This document shows, one piece after another, positions 32,969 to 44,850 of a stretch of 64,000 nt of DNA. A program made the position numbers and the translations under genes. The stretch covers positions 9,244,879 to 9,308,878 of the forward strand of contig CM034242.1 of NCBI GenBank assembly GCA_019916065.1, written 5' to 3'. This stretch comes from Vitellaria paradoxa. Lineage: Eukaryota > Streptophyta > Magnoliopsida > Ericales > Sapotaceae. Positions within the stretch are counted from its first letter, which is position 1, and each line of letters starts with the position of its first letter. The notes beneath the pieces are model-generated. The model searched no databases, was not told the DNA's origin, and saw nothing but the letters and a program-made list of their open reading frames with translations.

Positions 32969-34843
32969 GCTTAAGTTAATTCATCCAATTTCGATTACGG
33001 GCCAAACCTTCGTTTCAGGTGATGCACGTTCTGCTAATCAACATCCACTAAATATGTGCCACTATGTACAAAGATGAATTGACTATTAAACGATTCAATT
33101 GGAGTAGAACTAAATCATACCACAAAGTTCAAATCTTTATTGTTATGCTTGTTTATAATTTACCATCACACATATTGAGATGCTTGTGAGTGTTTCTTCA
33201 ACTAATCACTCCCAAAGATTAGGAGTAAATCTCAGGATGGTGAAACATTTTCTCTCGCTCTCTAAACCCAACAATCGAATGAGTAGGGAGAGAAAATTTT
33301 ATTCTCTCTCTTTTGTCTCTAATTCAAATGTCGTGTTAGATTACGTTTGACTACATTGGTAATTACAGTTTCTTTTTTCATAAAAAATAAATTGGGAGTG
33401 CAATATCATATTTTTAAATACTTTTGTAATTTTTTTCAAAGAAATGTACATAACATACTTAAAACCTATAGAAAATAGATGTCAAGTAAAACTTAATAGG
33501 ATTTGAATTGTATTTGATTTTTTTATTAAGTTGTAATCCTAATAGCACTTGAATTAATTTATTTATTAAAATGTTCTATTTAACAGAATCTAATCTTTCT
33601 TTGTTTAGGATTAATGTTTTTTTATGAAGTTAATTTCTTATAAGTTTAGAAGTTTCCTAATTTGCTTCTAAGTCTCATACACTTAGATAGTCAATGTGTC
33701 TTAGGTCCTAACTTGAAAATAACAAAGATCACAAAGATTCACAAAATTAAAAAACTGCATAATCCTATTCAATCTTATCTAAGATTAGATTATTTTTATC
33801 CTCTATATAAAAGGACTTTCTTCTAAGGTTTTAGAGTATCAACTAAAGAGAGAAGATGATATTACCTCATTGAATTTCATAAAAACTTTTTTCAACTTAA
33901 TCACAAAAGTTCATAATTTCAACAGCTTGAACATAGGTTCTTCAAATGCGCTAGGAGGCATGAGCGTTATCTTCATCAAGTGCCAATAAAGATTTATTTT
34001 CATGGTTGGAGAAGACATTCATTGTATTGGTGCAGCAAAAATAAAAGAGTAAATTATGTATGTTACTGTAGTTTTCTTTGTAATCATTTGCGTATATTGG
34101 ATATTTTTATATTCATAACCGAATTTTTTTACCCTTGTTTGTTAAAGGTTTATGTCTTTAATTTTAAGTGTTCAATATTTTCATTTTTCGCATTTTGAGG
34201 TTGATTATTATTGCTTGATTATTTATATTATATTATGGAATTAAATGTCACGTTAGATCTAATTATCACAAGTTATATTGGTTGCCATCTATCTATGTTG
34301 ACACATGCACTTTCAGGAAACCTAGTCTTCATATGTCAGATAGGTTCAAGCCATTAAGATTCCATCAGTCACACTTTAATTCTAAATCTCATGTGTATAG
34401 GCCAATAAAAAAGAATGAAAAGTAAAAATTTTACAAAATTCATTGGTCCTAAACCCAATGCCCTTAGGAATCAAAAGGCTATTTCTAAGACAATAGTTAT
34501 TAACTTGAGTTAGGAAGGAGAACTCATATGTCACCAACATGCCTAAGAAAGTTAAAGGGTGGACCTTGTTAAATAGAGATAATTTTTTTTTCATAGATTA
34601 GTTTTGTATAATTATAATATTTTTATCCTAATTCTATAAGATAATGTAAATCAGATTTATCGTTATTGGCATAATTAACTTTTGTGTTTTGTTTCCATTA
34701 TGATAAATAACAAAAAATAAAATAAAAAAAATTGTGAATGTTTATACTTTAGTACTTCGTGTTAGTTTTTGCTTATTCAATTATCTTATCTATACTTGAC
34801 CAAAACAAAAATATATATATATATATATAATCTTATCTATACT
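32969..34843. other. Intergenic region, possible degraded LTR-like segment
   Basis: A promoter-like CTATATAAAAGG near 33812 follows sequence beginning TGTCAAGTAAAACTTAATAGG at 33480, and GC content and word use differ from the flanks until about 34250. This could be a copia-type solo LTR, but I cannot find a second terminus or a target duplication. The left edge of the solo LTR at 34844 has a duplicated TCTTATCTATACTTG around a TA run. Confidence 0.3.
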
Positions 34844-35544
34844 TGTAAAGACCCGAAATTTTTAATTTTTTATTATTTGAAATTTATAATATTTAAAATT
34901 TTGATATTTTGGACCACTATTTATATTTATGTAGGGATTTGGTGTTATATTTAGTTTTTTTATGTTGTATGCATTAATGTGTGCCTCATTATGTATGTAA
35001 TTATATTTATCAGTAGAGAGGGGAAGCGTTGATAGTTATTTATTTATTGTGGGGAGATTAGAGTTGGCAGGTTGTATAGGAGTTAGAGAAAGTATTAAGG
35101 AGGGTTTTATGAGTTCATTGATCTGAATAAAAGAGAGGGGGACTCTTACGTTGTTTAAAACCTTCATCATCTATATCTTCCACCAAGAAAAAAAATTCTG
35201 TATTTTTTTATTTTGGCCTCTGAAATTTAAGAGAGAGGGGGAGAGAGAGATCATGCTATCGGTTGTACGTTGGTAAAGATCGTAGAGAGATTTTTGAAAA
35301 ATGTGTAATTGCATTTTAAAGAGGATTACCAGATCGTGTTAAGGCCAACTTGAGTTGGTGTTGATTGCTTTACACATCGATCGTCTACGTGTGTAGTGAG
35401 GTAAGTGAGATTGTGTTTATTTGATATAATTTTTTTATCATGTTATATATGTGTGTGTGTGTGTGTGTGTGTGCAAGGGATGAAAAACCTATTCTATGAA
35501 TTGATTCTGATTATGCATGTGAAATTCTGGACCTTTCACACTGA

Positions 35545-36250
35545 ATAGGTATACTATTTCTCATAAAAGTCATACTTAGAGATCGATCTAATTTATGAAA
35601 AATTTTATATGTTAATTAGACATATAGAAGAGTTCCTGTAAAAATTTCATAATTTTTAGAATTTAAATGAATTTATTAAAAATAGTCAAACTTGACTAAC
35701 TGGTTGGGATTTCTGTACCTGGATCAGTACACTATTTTTAATATGAAATTCATATTTAGAGGCCGAATTAATTTTTGATATTTTTATGTATGGGAGTACA
35801 TATCCAAAATAGCATCCAGTAAAAATTTCATATTTTTTTGAGTTAAAATGGATTTTACAAAAAATCGTGAAAGATGACTGTTTGTTTTAAATTGCTGTGC
35901 TGACAGGAGTTTGATTTTTGATATAAAAAATGATACCTAGAAATTAAATTATTTCTAAAATTTTATATATGAAACTAGACATGTTAGAGATTCTACAGTA
36001 AATGTTTTATAAATTTTTGACTAATAATTTATTTATAAAAATATTGAAACTTAGCTGTCTGATTTACATTGCTGTACTGACAGCAGTCAGATATTTGGTA
36101 TAAAAGGTATTGATAAAAGTTGATATAATTTTTGAAATTTTTATATGTTAAACTAGAAATATGAATGAGCTCTCTGTGAAAATTTCAAAATTTTTGGATC
36201 TAAAATGGATTTTATAAAAATCATGAAAGTAGGCTGTTTTGTAAGGTTCT
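35545..36250 (+). repeat. Diverged tandem array of about 175 bp in the solo LTR
   Basis: Four units begin near 35545, 35727, 35910 and 36085. Each runs ATAT(G/A)AAA, then AATTTTTATAT(G/T), GAGNTNCTGTNAAAATTTCAT, then ATTTATNAAAAAT and a GCTGTNCTGACAG-like tail. Divergence between units is high, so the array is old. Confidence 0.6.
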
Positions 36251-36824
36251 AACAGAAATATCCATTTAGTATTTTTTTTTAAATCTGTATTTTATGGCTT
36301 ATTGAATAAATTTTAAGTCTTGTTTTATGAAACTAGACTTAATTATAAGTATTTTAGGCTTTTGAATTAGTATAAAATATTTTATTTTCTATTTTTCATA
36401 AATTTGTCATGGAATGCTCGATATAAAATTTTAATTACCTAGCTAGCTGCATATATATATTCCTGATTATGGTTGCATGATATTTATTTGATAAATTTTG
36501 TATGACAATATTTTTATGAAATGACAACATGAAACTTAGACCCGAAACACATTCATACTTCATAAAACTTATAAAGTAAAGGGAAGAACACACAAAAATC
36601 AAATTAGGAAAAACTTTTGTGTATGTTGTGCTGTTAATAAAAGAAATTACTTGTGATTTGATTTTTGGGTTATTGGGGTCGTTAAGGGTACTAGAAAGAG
36701 TGGGTTATAGAGCCCAAGGGTTGAAAGCCCCAAAACCTGCGCAGGGTGATTAGCATAACCAGTAGGCTAGAAACCTACGAAATGTATATACGACTTATTA
36801 TAGCGTATATTTAGTACTGGGACT

Positions 36825-36960
36825 GCGGGACCGGTTTGCCTACTAAGGCAAATGAGTACATTTAGGACTGCGGGACCAATTGTATCCTATGACTGAGATC
36901 TGGGGATGTAATGAGTACATCTAGGACTACGGGACTAGTTGTATCCCACGGCTTAGGCCT
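36825..36960 (+). repeat. GGACTGCGGGACC repeat cluster
   Basis: Three units carrying GGACT(G/A)CGGGAC(C/T) followed by a TTGTATCC box and ATGAGTACAT lie near 36830, 36866 and 36923. A fourth partial unit is near 37080. Confidence 0.65.
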
Positions 36961-37703
36961 GGGATTTTATTTGGGTTTAGTTCTGAGGCCACAGACTAGA
37001 CTTGCAGAGTACCTGACCCATAGTATGATATTAGTGTGTGGTAATATGAATAAAGTGATATGATTTATTTTTAGTATGAGACTGCGGGATCATGGTTAAG
37101 TAACTTTATAATTTGAATGTAGTGATTAAATATGGCTATTTTGAAAATCTTAAGATTTTAACTTCTTTTCTTATTAATTAGTGTTAAAAGCATTGCATGA
37201 TTAAGAAATTGTATTTTATAAACACTCTCTGAGCACACGTGAAATTTAGTACTCACCCCTACTATAGTTGATAATGCAGGGGTTGATACTCGTGATGGAC
37301 CAGTGGGTTAGCTAGCCATCTTGGGTTGTGATAGCTGGATGATTTGTTTTATTTTGCATTCCAAAATTTACATTATAATGTAATGAAGTTTTGACTTGGG
37401 CCCATATTTGTGGCATGGTTTATAACCCATTTTGAGGGCATTTTAAAGTTATTTTGAGTATTCAAGAAATTGAATAATATTTACTTTAATTAGCTTCCGC
37501 TCTGATATGGTACATTTTTCATGGTTTGATATTTATTTTTGGATTTTGTTCCCACGTGCCTAGTTGTGGATTTAGGGACGTGACAATACTAGTAGAATAT
37601 GAATAAAAATTTAGCACATAACATAGGTACTGTATTCGTCTAATTAATTATTATTAAATTTATTTATTTGTTTTACTCGTTGTCATGACTTCAAATTCAT
37701 TTA

Positions 37704-37840
37704 GGGGGCGTTTGAAGTAATAAAAAATTATAAAATTTGATAAAAGTTATGTGTTCGTAATTCGTATAGTAAAATAAAAAATTATAACTTTTCAAAATTT
37801 TTAGTATTTTTCAATAATTTTTAGAACTCCAAACTAATTA
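37704..37840. mobile_element. Short MITE remnant with GGGGCGTTTG ends
   Basis: The left end GGGGGCGTTTGAAGTAATAAA and the right end, reverse-complemented as GTTTGGAGTTCTAAAAATTA, are imperfect inverted copies. Non-coding. Confidence 0.4.
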
Positions 37841-39499
37841 GAATTTCGAACTCGGCTTATTTCATCTATTAAATAACCTTTTAAAAAAATTTGCTAAATT
37901 CCTATTTAAAAAGTAAATTTTTTAAAACAATTGATATGATATTTATAATGCAATGCAAATATATTTTTGAACCTTTTACCATAAAATTTCATAAATGTTA
38001 ACTTTTTATACATCTCATCAATTTCGAGATTACAATTTATGAAGTTTTATGGGATTTTAAATGCACTCATATGTAAATTTTTGTGCATTAGAGTGATATC
38101 TCAACTAATAAGATCTTAAATCCGCTTCCCAGTAATTACTAATTTGACATATTGAAGAAAAAAAAATCTTCTATTAAGATTTTATTATTCTCTATGTCAA
38201 GCAAAAATTAAAAAAAAAAATTTCACTCAAATAACTACAAAAAAAATATATAATATATATAAGTTTAACACTATTTATTTATTCAGAAGACATTAAAAAA
38301 CTATTCACTTAACTATCACTTTAACATATCAACCACCTAAAATAATTCACAATCAAATTCTCATATAGCAAAGAGTTCAACTGCTTTTATTTTAGCACGA
38401 AAATTGTAATTGTTTAAATATATATTATTATATTAAATGGGTATTTAACTGGTACTTTATAAATATAAATGAATATCGGGTACCCTATAGACAGGTCTTA
38501 AACTTGTTCCAAACTTGCACAATTATTAAATTTCAATCTCAATCTATCACAATCTTATTACGGTATTTTTCAACAGATTTTTATGAATTTAGTTAAGTCG
38601 AGTATCCTCTTATACCCGTCCCATTAGTATCCCTATCAATGAGTTAATTTGGGTAGCGTAAGGAGTTTTTGTGTTTTTCTTTGCTTTTTATTTTTTCCTA
38701 AGCTTATTTTTGTTTTATATAATTTTTTTACTTCACCTTATAATTTTTAGACATGTTAATTATATTTATACAAAAAAGTTGTTAAAAATTAAAAAAAAAT
38801 TATGTTCGTTTTAAAATAAGCTAAAAAAAACAAATCTTGATAACTTTCAATCCATACAGTTGGAGGCAAGGGGGAGGGAATACACCATTCAATTGACCCA
38901 TGTAAACTCTGGAAGCTTTTCATTATTCTCCGTAAATTGTTTTATAAAATTTGATAGGAGGAGGATAAAGAGTACCATTTTTTTACAATTCCTTGTGCAC
39001 CAGAGATTACCAAAGTACCGTTGGAGGATAAGATGAAGGTGACATGTGGGCAGGGAGAAAAGATGAATCTCTATGAAAAGTGATCTGAACACACATTGGA
39101 GGAGAGTATTTTAGACATTCTCGAGAAGGATAGAGTGGAACTCCTATTTACTAAACTGCCAATAAGGAAGTGGAGTCATTTCAATATTTTCAAAAGATTG
39201 CCTGTTCCAGGGGTTCTTCTGACTTGCATATGAATCAAATGAGATGTATGTTATATATGTATTTTACGAAAGGAAAAAAGAGCTCCAAATAGAGTTATTA
39301 TAATATCGTTTTGGTAAATATTTTTAGTTATAGAATATTACTCTTCAAAAAAAAATCTCTCTATCTCTTTGTACTTTCAACTATTTAAGTTCTGTTTAGC
39401 GCATTAAAAATGTTGACAAATTTTAAAAATATTTGAAAATTTTTTAAAAATTATTTACTTTTATCTTATTGCACAAATTACGAACTCACAAATTATATC
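37841..39499. other. AT-rich intergenic stretch with one less AT-rich island
   Basis: The island at about 38850-39240 has ordinary base composition and could be a gene or retroelement fragment, but no frame on either strand shows a recognisable domain. The rest is AT-rich without repeats that I can bound. Confidence 0.4.
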
Positions 39500-39905
39500 A
39501 AATTATCTCATTTTATTTTTACTTTTATCACTCATCACACCTCCTTATTAATAGCTAATCTCTCTCTCCTCGATTTCCTCACACCTGCCCCCAAGCTTGA
39601 GAATTTACAGACAACCTGATAGACCAACCCCCCCCCCCCTTTTTTTTTGGGTTTCTTTTTTGGGGTTTGAGAATATGTTTGAGCCCGTTTTGTTACGTGG
39701 GCCGAGTTTGAGATTAAGGATGTTGGTTTGACAAAATTTTTTAAAGCATATCTTTTCATATATTTTATGTATTTATATATATTTTATATGTTTTATTAAA
39801 AAATTAAGTTTTTATATCAAAATTTATGAAAAAAATATTTATTTCACTACTAAAAACTTTTATAAGTATTTAAATTGTTTATTTAAAAATATAATTTAAC
39901 CTTTT
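39500..39905 (+). repeat. Direct repeat, copy 1 (about 400 bp)
   Basis: It matches 40150-40520. Shared features are CTCTCTC near the start, a TTTGAG..CCG(T/C)TT box, ATATTTTATGTATTTA and a TATTTATTTCA(C/G)TACTA box in the same order and spacing. It also holds a C12-T9 homopolymer junction near 39629. Confidence 0.6.
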
Positions 39906-40149
39906 CTTCAGTCTCTATCTCTCTTTCTTTTTATTTATTTTTATTTTTAAATGCAAAAGTCTTCTCTCATCTTATGACAAAGGAAATCGCTACATTTTAT
40001 AAAAAATTTTAACTGATGATTATTGTGAAAATGAAATTTGTGTAAGATAGAAGACACATAATGGTGTTTACTTTTTCAATGTGATAGGTATAAAGACTTC
40101 CAAAGCATTCTCGTAACCTTGTTAAAAAAATAAAATAAAAATAAAAAGA

Positions 40150-40520
40150 TTTCTTTATTTTTTCCTCCTTTTATCATTTAATAACTAATATCTCTCTCAT
40201 TTGTTCACGCATCCCTCTCTAGGATATATATTTTAAGTTGGACTTGCTAAGCTTACCTTTTCTTTTCATGGTTTGAAAAATTATTTGAGTCCGCTTAATT
40301 ATTTGGTCTAAATTTGGGATTGAGCAAACGGCCTAAACTAAAATTTTAAAACATATTTTTCAAAATATTTTATGTATTTACATATTACTTTATTTGTTAT
40401 TTTTTTTTATAAATTTTAAGTTTTTTATTAAATTTTATAAAAAAAAGTATTTATTTCAGTACTAGGAAAGTTTTCTAATTTTTAAATACTTTAATTTAAA
40501 AATTATAATTTAAATTTTTC
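40150..40520 (+). repeat. Direct repeat, copy 2
   Basis: Partner of 39500-39905. The two copies are about 250 bases apart, suggesting a local duplication or two insertions of one AT-rich family. Confidence 0.6.
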
Positions 40521-40704
40521 AAAAACGATACATAGGTTTACATGGGTGGATATAGGAATCAAACCTAGGCCCATTTGTTTGTAATGCTTGGCCCAATGGA
40601 CAAAAAACCACTCTGGGCTGACCCGTCGTCCATCCCTGCCTCTCTGTTTCTCTCCTCTCTCTCCAAAATCGCTTTGCTCTTTCTCAATTTTTTTTTTTAA
40701 TTTT

Positions 40705-41188
40705 GGGTAAATTATATCTACCGCCCCACCATTTGAGTAATACACTTACTACCAACAACATTTAAAAGTTACACTTATCTTTCTTATTTTAAAAAATGTT
40801 GCTAATATAATAAAGTCGATCATTAAAATTTAACATACAATGTAAAACTAAACAAAATTTTAAATATTTTTCTTATTTTACCCTATCTCTTTCATATTTT
40901 GTCAGTTTTTATTACAAAAATTCTTAAAATTTTATATTTTTACTACCTATTTCAAGAATTTTTGTAAAGAAAGTTAATAAAAATGTGAGAGAGAGAGGAA
41001 TGAAATAGAAAAAATGTCTAAAATTGTAGTTATTTTAATATTTTTTGTTAAATTTTAACTGTTGATTTTATCAAAAGAGAGTCAATATTAATAATATTTT
41101 AAAATAATAAAGGTAAGTGTAACTTTTAAATATTATAAGTGCTAAATATAATTATGCAAATATTAGGGGTAAAAAATGTAATTTACCC
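40705..41188. mobile_element. MITE with long terminal inverted repeats (about 75 bp)
   Basis: The left end begins GGGTAAATTATATCTACC and runs to TTTAAAAGTTACACTTA. The right end, reverse-complemented, begins GGGTAAATTACATTTTTTACC and reaches the same TTTAAAAGTTACACTTA. Long inverted ends with GGGTAAATTA tips suit a Mutator-like MITE. The interior has further internal inverted words. No convincing 9-bp duplication was found. Confidence 0.7.
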
Positions 41189-42297
41189 TATTATTTGTAG
41201 TGCACTTAATTATTCTACTAATAGTTTTTTTTTTATTTTTGGGTCACTTGCAGGTCAACGTCCACTAAAGCATTCCGCCATTTACGAAGACGAAAAGACC
41301 GTCAACCCACGTGATTACTTTAGGTCCTTTTGGCATATAAAAAAGTAATTTTTTTTTTATAATTTTTATTGAGATACTGTATTATTTTAAAAAATATTAT
41401 GTGATTGTTAAAAAATTATAAAATTAAAAAAAATTTATAGAAAAAATTTTAAAAATTTGAAAAAATTTTGATAAAATTTTCATGAAGAAAGTTAAAAAAT
41501 TAATAAAAATTGGTAATCAGTGAAAAATTAATAAATGGAGGACTTTCAAACCAATTTTTGTATTTTTATTTTTTAACAATCTTTTTTTGGGAAGCAAGGG
41601 TAAGAATGGCATGCAGGACACGCAGATAATGAGGTAACCACCTTGCGTCACTCGCTTTACTTCCCTCTTTTCTATATTTTTTTTTAATTTTTTAGTTTAA
41701 ATTTTTTTTTTCATCTTTTACGATCTTTTTTTATCAAAATTTTTATTTTTATTTTATTTATAACGTTAGAAATTTTATTTTATTTATCAGAAATTATAAA
41801 CAATAAAAAAATTCACATACTGGTTTTAAAAACCCAAATTTTGAAAGAATAAATTAAATTTTTATATACATATCAATTTTTCTTTTGGAAATATTTTTTG
41901 ACAATAATTTTTAGTGAATACAAATAACTTTCTCAAAAACTACTAAATAAAAAAAATCAATTTTTGTCCACAAAAGTCATATCAAAAAATTATTATTATT
42001 ATTATTTTATGAAACAAAAAAGTTAGTGTGCATCTGTAGTGCTAAATTTGGTTTTCTCTAATTTTTATCATTTTTTTATTTTCTTTAAATTTTACTATTT
42101 TTTAATGTTTTTATACTTTTTGAGGGATAATTCAAACACTAAATAATTTAAAATTTATTTATTTTTTCCTCAAAATTTGCCACCACAAACAAGTTCTAGT
42201 CAAAGGTAAAACCACCATATTTCACGTCTAACAACCATACCTTTGTTTTCACGTAGGGCAACATGGTAGGTAAAACGTACACTCAAATGCCCGCGAT
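41189..42297. other. AT-rich intergenic stretch with a relic block
   Basis: Positions 41590-41665 (CATGCAGGACACGCAGATAA, TTGCGTCACTC, CTTTTCTATATTT) match 49730-49825 and, in part, 4975-5010. The rest is AT-rich with MITE-like words and no gene. Confidence 0.4.
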
Positions 42298-43150
42298 GAT
42301 TAAAGAGGTGAGCCACCCATTTTCTTTTTCTCTCGTTCTTCTATCATCCTTATCTTCTAAGTCCAATAATTAAGAATCTTTTTTAATTCTTCTATCATCC
42401 TTATCTTCTAAGTCCAATAATTAAGAATCTTTTTTAATTTTATACTGAACTAAACTAAGAGACATGATGGGATGCATGATTATAATCTTTTTAAATTATT
42501 AGTGGCTATAAATATTAAAAGAAGGTAAATATTGTTTAAAAAAGTAAAATTACATAAATAAATGATATTGATAATTATTGTTTATATTATGTGCCTATTT
42601 AAAGTATCAAATTTTGTGATTAAAGAGGTAGATCGCTCATTGTCTTTTTCTCTCATTCTTCTACTATTCTTATCTTCTAAGCCCAATAATTAAGATTTGT
42701 TTTTTAATTTTATATTAAACTAGATTAAGAGACATGATGGGGATGCATAATTATAACCTTTTTAAATTATTGATGGCTGTAAATATTAGAAGAGGGTAAA
42801 AGTTGTTTAAAAGTGAAATTACGTAAACAAATGATATTGGTAATTACTTTATATATTATGTGCCTATTTAGAGTATCAAATTTTGTGATTAAAAAGGTCG
42901 GTCACCCATTGTCTTTTTCTCTTATTCTTCTACCATTCTTATCTTCTAAGCCCAATAATTAAGAATCGTTTTTTAATTTTATACTAAACTAGATTAAGAG
43001 ACATGATGCGGATGCATGATTATAACTTTTTAAATTATTGATGGCTGTAAATAATAAAAGAAGGTAAAAATTGTTTAAAAGTGAAATTACATAAATAAAT
43101 GATATTGGTAATTACTTTTTATATTATGTGTCTATTTAGAGTGTTAAATT
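42298..43150 (+). repeat. Three-unit tandem repeat, about 265 bp per unit
   Basis: Units start with TTTTGTGATTAAAGAGGT or a near match, at 42298, 42618 and 42887. They share TCTTCTAAG(T/C)CCAATAATTAAG, GAGACATGATG and a TATTATGTG(C/T)CTATTT box. Unit 1 is longer because a segment of about 50 bp (TCTTCTATCATCCTTATC to TTTTTTAATT) is itself duplicated at 42339-42440. No ORF is conserved. Confidence 0.8.
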
Positions 43151-44130
43151 TTAACCAAAAATAAAAAAATGGATAAATTTTAAATTGTTGGTGTTTGGTG
43201 TGTTTTTCAAAAAGTGTAAAAAAATTAATAAAAATTCAAAATTCAAAAATTTTTGGTGTGGAGAAAATTAAAAATTTTTTAATCAAATTTAATATTCCAA
43301 ACATACCCTGACTACTATTAGTTTGTGTTGAATTAAGGGAACTGTATTGTACATTTATGAGTCTCACTTAATCACATGCTTACTTGAGAAAAATGATCCA
43401 AAATTTCACTCTGTTCAAGTGTTTTGATTATCTCCAAACCTTGGACATTTATATCCTTCAACACGATAAATTCGAAATATTGAAAATATTAAAATGAACT
43501 TTTGAAATAATGACTTTAATGGTGAAAGTTTATCGGTTAAAAATTTGTAAGAAGAGAGGGAGTAGCCAAACTATTAGAAATCGTCCACCCAAAATTTTTG
43601 TGTCAGCAATTTTTTAATCAAATAAAAATTTAATTATTGAATTATCAAATAACATGGGGGTGAATATTCATATTTTTTATGCTTTTCTCCAAACTTTGGT
43701 TATATTTGGTAAATCACCAAAAAAAAACTCCATCTTTCAACTTTCTTTAATTTCTTTAAATTTTTCCAATTTTCTCTACTAAAATTTATCATATACATAA
43801 TTTATTCCCGCTTATAAACCATCAACTTTTACCAATTTTCTTAACAATTTTCAATTTTTAATTAAATTCATAAGTTTTTATGAAATACATAATATAAACA
43901 CATGTCAATGCCAAAAAATTAGTAAAAATTTGCATGCTAAAAAATTAGCAAATTTTTTTTATTAAATAAAAAATTAATAATTGAACTGTAATTTATTAAC
44001 GTGAATGACAATTTTACCTATATTGACAGATATACGTCCGACTCCAATTTCATAAATGTGATTATTTTTAAATTTTATAGGTAATAGAGTGAGTTAAAAT
44101 ATAAAAATAAAAAAATTGTATGGTTCAAGT
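43151..44130. other. AT-rich intergenic stretch
   Basis: Contains AT-rich words reminiscent of MITE ends (43170-43310, 43690-43980) but no boundaries I can define and no gene. Confidence 0.4.
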
Positions 44131-44850
44131 ACAGGAATGATAATTGTAACGTACTCGACGAATATTATCTGAACTCATCGTGATTACCCATAATTATAAG
44201 GTGTCCGATTTGTATTACTCAATTGCAACCCAAATTACCCACACTGATTGTTCGTTTACTAAGGGTATTACTCATCTATTCTTCTAAATTACTCATTACT
44301 AGTCAAATTTTTTATATAAATAATACCATCAATTTGGATACTAAATTATATATAAATTTCATTTAATTAGTATAAAAAACTCAAGATTCTGATATCAAAT
44401 AATTTATTTTAAACCTAGAATTTAGTTCTCGATTTAACAAAATGACACAAATTCTCTCTCTCTCTCCCCCCTCTCTCTCTCTAACCTAATTATGGTAGTG
44501 GTTTAAAATAAAATCAAATATGATTTTTTTAATTTTTTTTATAAAAGTAATATAATAAATTTTACTAAGTAAAAAATATTTAAAAATTTTATTAAAAAAT
44601 ATTTTTTCTTTTAAGATGTAAAATTACTTAAAAAAATATTATATTCAAAGAATCTTTAGTCCTTGTTCTTGATATAATTGCCTTATATTTGGAAGTTATG
44701 AGTATCCAAATTATCCGATGAGTTAGAGGATGATAGCCAGTTAAAAATACTTGTAGAGTATCTACCTAATCTGAGTATTGTTTTTATCCGATGAATTCAA
44801 GAATGGTATAGGTAATACTTGATCGCGATCCGTTCTATTACCATTCCTAA
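44131..44850. mobile_element. Foldback-like element, about 720 bp
   Basis: The left end ACAGGAATGATAATTGTAAC and the right end, reverse-complemented as TTAGGAATGGTAATAGAACG, are inverted copies, and inner words (CTCATCG, ATTACCCATA-like) also pair imperfectly. A CT microsatellite lies near 44453-44481. No transposase. Confidence 0.4.

Larger units (their letters stand above)
34844..37585 (+). mobile_element. Solo LTR of a Ty3/gypsy element, 2.7 kb
   Basis: It starts TGTAAAGACCCGAAATTT and ends GGGACGTGACA, the terminal style of long chromovirus-type (Tekay/Del-like) LTRs. It is flanked on both sides by ATACT (34839-34843 and 37586-37590), a perfect 5-bp target duplication. No primer site, gag or pol lies inside, so this is one LTR left by recombination between the two LTRs of a full element. 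It contains a TG microsatellite (35449-35473), a diverged array of about 175-bp repeats and a cluster of GGACTGCGGGACC repeats (36831-36935). Confidence 0.85.

Noticed and set aside
38850..39240. Island of ordinary composition with a 67-codon minus ORF (38889-39092)
   Set aside because: No domain, splice borders or second copy could be recognised, so no gene is claimed.
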